A stretch of DNA of 64,000 nt from REEB509 sp044370335 (lineage in GTDB: Bacteria > Pseudomonadota > Alphaproteobacteria > Caulobacterales > Aquidulcibacteraceae), in assembly GCA_044370335.1 (NCBI GenBank), contig JBILVS010000002.1:1-64000 (forward strand), read 5' to 3'. Position numbers and translations under genes: made by a program. The notes under the pieces are model-generated. The model saw nothing but the letters and a program-made list of their open reading frames with translations, did not search any database and was not told where the DNA came from. Position 1 is the stretch's first letter; each line of letters starts with the position of its first letter. Below, in pieces: positions 60,439 through 64,000 of the stretch.

Positions 60439-60913
60439 GTTCAAGCAGCCTGAGGCGGCGGCTGGCGTGACAATCGATATCGACGAAGTCATGCGGCGCA
60501 TCCCGCATCGCTATCCGTTCCTCTTGGTGGATCGGGCGTTCGATTACGTGCCGCACACCTCGATCCGCGGGATCAAGGGCGTCACGATTAATGAGCCGTT
60601 CTTTCAGGGGCATTTTCCAAACAAACCCGTGATGCCGGGTGTGCTTCAGATCGAAGCCATCGCGCAAACAGGCGGTGTCCTGATGTCAAAGTCGTTGGAC
60701 GTCGACATCACGCGGCACACGATCCTGTTCATGGCGGTGGACGGCGTGCGCTTCCGGCGACCCGTCGTGCCGGGCGATCTCCTTGAAATGCCGGTCGAAG
60801 TGATCATGGCGCGACGGAACATCTTCAAGTTCCGCGGCCGTGCGTTGGTGAACGGGGAAGTCGCGTGCGAGGCGGAGTTCGCCGCCATGAAAGCGGAGCT
60901 GCCAACCCCGTGA
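60425..60913 (+). CDS. fabZ: 3-hydroxyacyl-[acyl-carrier-protein] dehydratase
   Basis: 162 residues from the ATG at 60425, overlapping lpxD. Hot-dog fold enzyme of fatty acid synthesis. The substrate-site motif 'IPHRYPFLLVDRAFDYVP' and the catalytic His/Glu pair in 'FFQGHFPNKPVMPGVLQIEA' are intact. The stop overlaps lpxA (GTGA). Confidence 0.98.
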   Translation: MADSEFKQPEAAAGVTIDIDEVMRRIPHRYPFLLVDRAFDYVPHTSIRGIKGVTINEPFFQGHFPNKPVMPGVLQIEAIAQTGGVLMSKSLDVDITRHTILFMAVDGVRFRRPVVPGDLLEMPVEVIMARRNIFKFRGRALVNGEVACEAEFAAMKAELPTP

Positions 60914-61704
60914 GCGCACACATTCACCCAAGCGCCGTCGTCCATCCCGAAGCCATTCTGGGGCAGGGTGTGGAAATCGGGCCATTCTGCGTGGTCGAGG
61001 CGGGCGCCCGCCTTGGCGATGGGGTGAAGCTTGTCTCCCATGTCCGGGTCGGCGGCTGCGTCACGATGGGCGAGGGTTGCGTCGCCGACGCTTTCTGTAG
61101 CCTCGGGGGACCACCGCAAGACCTGTCGTACAAGGGCGAGCCCACCACCGTGACGATCGGTCCTCGCACCCAAATGCGCGACCATTTCAGCGTGCATCGC
61201 GGCACCGCACGAGGGCGCGGCGCCACCGTCATAGGCGCGGACTGTTACTTCATGGCGCAAAGCCACGTCGCGCATGACTGTATAGTCGGCGACAAGGCGA
61301 TGCTGTCGCAGAGCGCGGTCATCGGCGGCCATGTCGTCATGGAGGAGGGCGCCATCGTCGGCGGATTGTCCGCCGTCCATCAATACGTGCGGATCGGCAA
61401 AGCGGCCTTTATCGGCGGCGTCACGGCCCTGGTGCAGGACCTCATTCCTTACGGATTGGCCCTCGGCAACCATGCCGAGCTCGCCGGCCTGAACATGGTC
61501 GGCCTGAAGCGGCGCGGGGTGCCCCGGGACGCCATCCACCGGATCCGCGCGGCTTATCGCTTGCTGTTTGAGGGCGAGGGCGTTTGGGAAGAGCGCCTGA
61601 CGCGGGTGGCGAGAGAGTTCGCCGACAGCCCGCAGGTCATGGACATCATCGACTTCATCCAGGCCGACAGCCGTCGGCCATTGTGCAAGCCGCGTTTGGC
61701 CTGA
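60910..61704 (+). CDS. lpxA: Acyl-[ACP]--UDP-N-acetylglucosamine O-acyltransferase
   Basis: 264 residues from a GTG at 60910. First step of lipid A synthesis. Left-handed beta-helix with hexapeptide repeats from the start ('HIHPSAVVHPEAILGQGVEI'), 'GGPPQDLSYKGEPT', the catalytic His in 'YFMAQSHVAHDCIVGD', and 'NHAELAGLNMVGLKRRG' in the C-terminal helical part. Two bases before lpxI. Confidence 0.97.
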   Translation: MSAHIHPSAVVHPEAILGQGVEIGPFCVVEAGARLGDGVKLVSHVRVGGCVTMGEGCVADAFCSLGGPPQDLSYKGEPTTVTIGPRTQMRDHFSVHRGTARGRGATVIGADCYFMAQSHVAHDCIVGDKAMLSQSAVIGGHVVMEEGAIVGGLSAVHQYVRIGKAAFIGGVTALVQDLIPYGLALGNHAELAGLNMVGLKRRGVPRDAIHRIRAAYRLLFEGEGVWEERLTRVAREFADSPQVMDIIDFIQADSRRPLCKPRLA

Positions 61705-61706
61705 TC

Positions 61707-62564
61707 ATGGGCGACGGCGGGACGCGCATAGGACTGATTGCCGGCGGCGGCGCCTTGCCTGCGGTCATCGCGGAACATCTGACTGGTCAAGGGCGACCAC
61801 CCTTTGTGGTGCGGCTTGCGCCTTATGCCGACGAAGGGCTTCGTCCGTATCCCGGCGAAGACTTCAATCTGGGCCAGATCGGCCAGCAGTTCGAACACCT
61901 GAAAGCCGAGGGCTGCAACGCGGTCTGTTTCGCAGGTGTGGTGCGCCGCGTCGACCCGACCCAACTCAATCTCGATCCCTTGGCGTCGTCGCTCCTGCCG
62001 CGGGTGCTGGCGGCGATGAAGAATGGCGATGACGCCCTCATGCGGGTGTTTGTCGAAGCCGCCGAGGAGGCGGGTTTTCGGGTTCTGGGGGCCGAAGAGG
62101 CCTGCCCGGACATTCTGGCCGGCGCCGGGGTCTTGGGCGCTGCCTCCCCCGATCAACGCGCCCGCGCCGATATCGCCAAGGCCGCCGCGGTTGCGCAGGC
62201 GGTTGGCGCCTGGGACATCGGCCAAGGCGTAGTGGTTTGCGAAGGGCTCGTGCTCGCGGTGGAAGCCCAGGAGGGCACCGACCTCATGCTTCGGCGCGTC
62301 GGGCAGTTGCCGGAAGCGGTGCGGGGAACGGCCGCCGCCCGCCGCGGCGTGCTGGTCAAGAGGCCGAAGCCCCGCCAGGAGCGGCGCATCGATCTGCCGA
62401 CAATCGGGCTCGCTACGGTGGCGACCGCGGCGGCCGCGGGCCTTGCAGGGATCGCGGTGGAAGCCGGCGGCGCGCTGTTCCTGCAGCGGGAGGAGGCCTT
62501 GGCCCGAGCGGATCAACTCGGGCTATTTGTTTACGGCTTCTCCCCCGCCGATCCCGCGGCATGA
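61707..62564 (+). CDS. lpxI: UDP-2,3-diacylglucosamine pyrophosphatase LpxI
   Basis: 285 residues from the ATG at 61707, a start supported by the adjoining lpxA stop. LpxI cleaves UDP-2,3-diacylglucosamine in organisms without LpxH. Landmarks: 'IGLIAGGGALPAVIAEHL' at the start, 'LKAEGCNAVCFAGVVRRVD', 'DDALMRVFVEAAEEAGFRVL', and the C-terminal 'RRGVLVKRPKPRQERRIDLP', 'TIGLATVATAAAAGLAGIAV'. Overlaps lpxB by 4 bases (ATGA). Confidence 0.95.
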   Translation: MGDGGTRIGLIAGGGALPAVIAEHLTGQGRPPFVVRLAPYADEGLRPYPGEDFNLGQIGQQFEHLKAEGCNAVCFAGVVRRVDPTQLNLDPLASSLLPRVLAAMKNGDDALMRVFVEAAEEAGFRVLGAEEACPDILAGAGVLGAASPDQRARADIAKAAAVAQAVGAWDIGQGVVVCEGLVLAVEAQEGTDLMLRRVGQLPEAVRGTAAARRGVLVKRPKPRQERRIDLPTIGLATVATAAAAGLAGIAVEAGGALFLQREEALARADQLGLFVYGFSPADPAA

Positions 62565-63718
62565 GCGGCGGGGTTTACATCGTCGCCGTGGAAGCCTCCG
62601 GCGACGCGCTTGGGGCGGATCTGGCGCGAGCCCTCCGCCGCCGGCGGCCCGAGCTGCCGCTCCTCGGGGTCGGTCTTGAGGATCTGGCCGCAGAAGGGGT
62701 GCATCGGCCCATCGACCTCTCCGGTCTTGCCGTTCTCGGTTTTGTGGATGGGATTAAAGCTTATCCGCGAGTGAAACAGGCCGTCCAGGCTGTGACGGCG
62801 GACATCGTGGCCACCCGGCCCGCCGTTGCGGTGTTGATCGACAGCTGGGGCTTTACGATCCGGGTGGCGGCGCAGGTCCGCGACCTCGCCCCAGAGATCC
62901 GTCTCGTGAAATATGTGGGTCCCCAAGTCTGGGCGACGCGTCCAGGACGGGCCAAGACGCTCGCGGCGCTGGTGGATCATCTCATCTGCATCCATGACTT
63001 CGAGCCGCCGTTCTATGCGCCTTATGGCCTCGGCTGTACGGTCTGCGGCCATCCCGCCATCGGCCGCCATGTCCAAGGCGACGGCTCAGCCTTTCGGGCG
63101 CGGCACGGTTTTGCGCCGGAGGAACGCCTGCTGCTCATCGCGCCAGGAAGCCGCCCGAGCGAGCTGCGTCGCGTGGCGCCGACCCTGTGGCGGGCGGCTG
63201 CGCGGCTCAAGGCGAGCCGACCCGATCTGCGCATCATCTGCGTGCCCGCTCAAACCGTCCGCGGGCAAGTGCTGGCTCTAGCCCGGGAAAGCGGCCTCGA
63301 CGTGCTGTGCCTGCCGGACGAAAGCGACAAGGGCGACGCTTTCGCTGCGGCCACTGCCGTACTGGCCGCCTCCGGCACGGTGACGACCGAGATCGCGTTG
63401 CAAGGCGCGCCGGTCGTGATCGCCTACAAACTGGGCTGGATCACCTGGGCCATCGCCCGGGCGTTTTTGTTCAAAAGCCCCTATGCGGCTCTGATTAACG
63501 TGGCGGCCGGCAAAGAGGCCGCCCCGGAGTTCATCCAGACGAAGATGACCGCAGACAATCTCGCCGCTGCCGTCGGCCGCCTGCTTGACGAACCCGCCGC
63601 GCGGGAGGCGCAGATCGCGGCGCAGAATGTGGCGCTTGAAAAAATGGGCCACGGTGGCCCCGCAGCCCAGGATGTGGCGGCCGACGCGGTTCTTTCCGTG
63701 ATGAACCGCGTCGGCTGA
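62561..63718 (+). CDS. lpxB: Lipid-A-disaccharide synthase
   Basis: 385 residues from the ATG at 62561; the frame is open upstream within lpxI. A GT19 glycosyltransferase joining the two acylated glucosamines of lipid A. Conserved: 'VYIVAVEASGDALGADLARA', 'LAVLGFVDGIKAYPRV', 'VKYVGPQVWATRPGRA', 'GHPAIG', 'LLLIAPGSRPSELRR' and 'AASGTVTTEIALQGAPVVIAY'. It is the last gene of the plus-strand envelope block. Confidence 0.97.
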   Translation: MSGGVYIVAVEASGDALGADLARALRRRRPELPLLGVGLEDLAAEGVHRPIDLSGLAVLGFVDGIKAYPRVKQAVQAVTADIVATRPAVAVLIDSWGFTIRVAAQVRDLAPEIRLVKYVGPQVWATRPGRAKTLAALVDHLICIHDFEPPFYAPYGLGCTVCGHPAIGRHVQGDGSAFRARHGFAPEERLLLIAPGSRPSELRRVAPTLWRAAARLKASRPDLRIICVPAQTVRGQVLALARESGLDVLCLPDESDKGDAFAAATAVLAASGTVTTEIALQGAPVVIAYKLGWITWAIARAFLFKSPYAALINVAAGKEAAPEFIQTKMTADNLAAAVGRLLDEPAAREAQIAAQNVALEKMGHGGPAAQDVAADAVLSVMNRVG

Positions 63719-63729
63719 AGCCTTGATGG

Positions 63730-64000
63730 TCAGCGCTGATCGAGGGCCGTGTAGTCGCGGCGGCCCGAGCCGGTGTAGATCTGCCGCGGGCGGCCGATCT
63801 TCTGGGAGGCGTCTTCCATCATCTCGGTCCATTGCGCGATCCAGCCCACAGTGCGGGCCACCGCGAACAGCACAGTGAACATCGAGGTCGGGAACCCCAT
63901 CGCTTTCAGCGTGATGCCTGAATAGAAGTCGATGTTCGGGTAGAGCTTCCGCTTCACGAAGTACTCGTCGTTGAGAGCGATGCGCTCCAGTTCGACAGCC
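63730..64000 (-). CDS. gltA: Citrate synthase (C-terminal part; 5' end outside window)
   Basis: About 90 residues of the C-terminus are visible, open to the window edge. The end is typical of type II citrate synthase: 'IALNDEYFVKRKLYPNIDFY', 'GFPTSMFTVLFAVARTVGWI' with the substrate-binding Arg, 'AQWTEMMEDASQKIGRPRQI' and 'YTGSGRRDY'. It converges with lpxB with an 11-base gap. Confidence 0.96.
   Translation of the reverse strand, partial: AVELERIALNDEYFVKRKLYPNIDFYSGITLKAMGFPTSMFTVLFAVARTVGWIAQWTEMMEDASQKIGRPRQIYTGSGRRDYTALDQR

Overview
The window is about 64 kb of GC-rich DNA from an alphaproteobacterium. Three kinds of evidence support this: the gene order nuoA-N, birA, coaX, rnj, mce, DUF1467, proS, lolF, lolD, dnaE; the block rpsB-tsf-pyrH-frr-uppS-cdsA-dxr-rseP-bamA-ompH-lpxD-fabZ-lpxA-lpxI-lpxB with gltA convergent; and a TonB-dependent receptor of the Xanthomonas/Caulobacter type. 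A member of the Caulobacterales/Parvularculales/Maricaulales-like lineages is my best guess (inference, not proven). No phage, insertion sequence, CRISPR array or rRNA was seen.

Region 1 (1-7.7 kb) is a small plant-polysaccharide locus: the 3' end of a 2-keto-4-pentenoate hydratase-like gene, a TonB-dependent receptor, a GH43 lipoprotein, a Tat-exported pectate lyase and 5-dehydro-4-deoxyglucarate dehydratase. Together they suggest cutting of pectin/arabinan outside the cell, uptake across the outer membrane and entry of uronates into 2-oxoglutarate. Two copies of a near-identical palindrome (TGACACCGGTG core) lie upstream of the receptor and between the lyase and dehydratase genes, and probably bind one shared regulator.

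Region 2 (7.7-18.4 kb) is mixed: an EF-hand lipoprotein coupled to a TetR regulator, an outer-membrane barrel, an acetolactate-synthase-like TPP enzyme, an M3 oligopeptidase, an acetyl-CoA hydrolase/transferase, tRNA-Val(TAC) and tRNA-Asp(GTC), a small unknown protein, a family III CoA transferase and an enoyl-CoA hydratase-like protein lacking both usual catalytic glutamates.

Region 3 (18.5-37.5 kb) is the complete 14-gene respiratory complex I operon. Between nuoD and nuoG it is broken up by cargo genes: intact VOC, SnoaL-like and YciI-like proteins, three translationally coupled mini membrane proteins (nuoE-nuoF), and four genes that are visibly broken (a frameshifted membrane protein, a MerB-like protein with a stop and a frameshift, a membrane protein with an in-frame TAG, and a potassium-channel-like protein with a stop and a frameshift). 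All nuo genes are intact.

Region 4 (37.5-48.5 kb) holds birA, coaX, rnj, mce, DUF1467, a prolyl-tRNA synthetase of the archaeal/eukaryotic-like form, the LolF/LolD lipoprotein exporter and dnaE. A perfect alphaproteobacterial LexA-type box (GAAC-N7-GAAC) lies just upstream of dnaE.

Region 5 (48.6-63.7 kb) is the conserved translation/envelope block, running from ribosomal protein S2 through isoprenoid, phospholipid, outer-membrane assembly and lipid A synthesis genes. The window ends inside citrate synthase on the minus strand.
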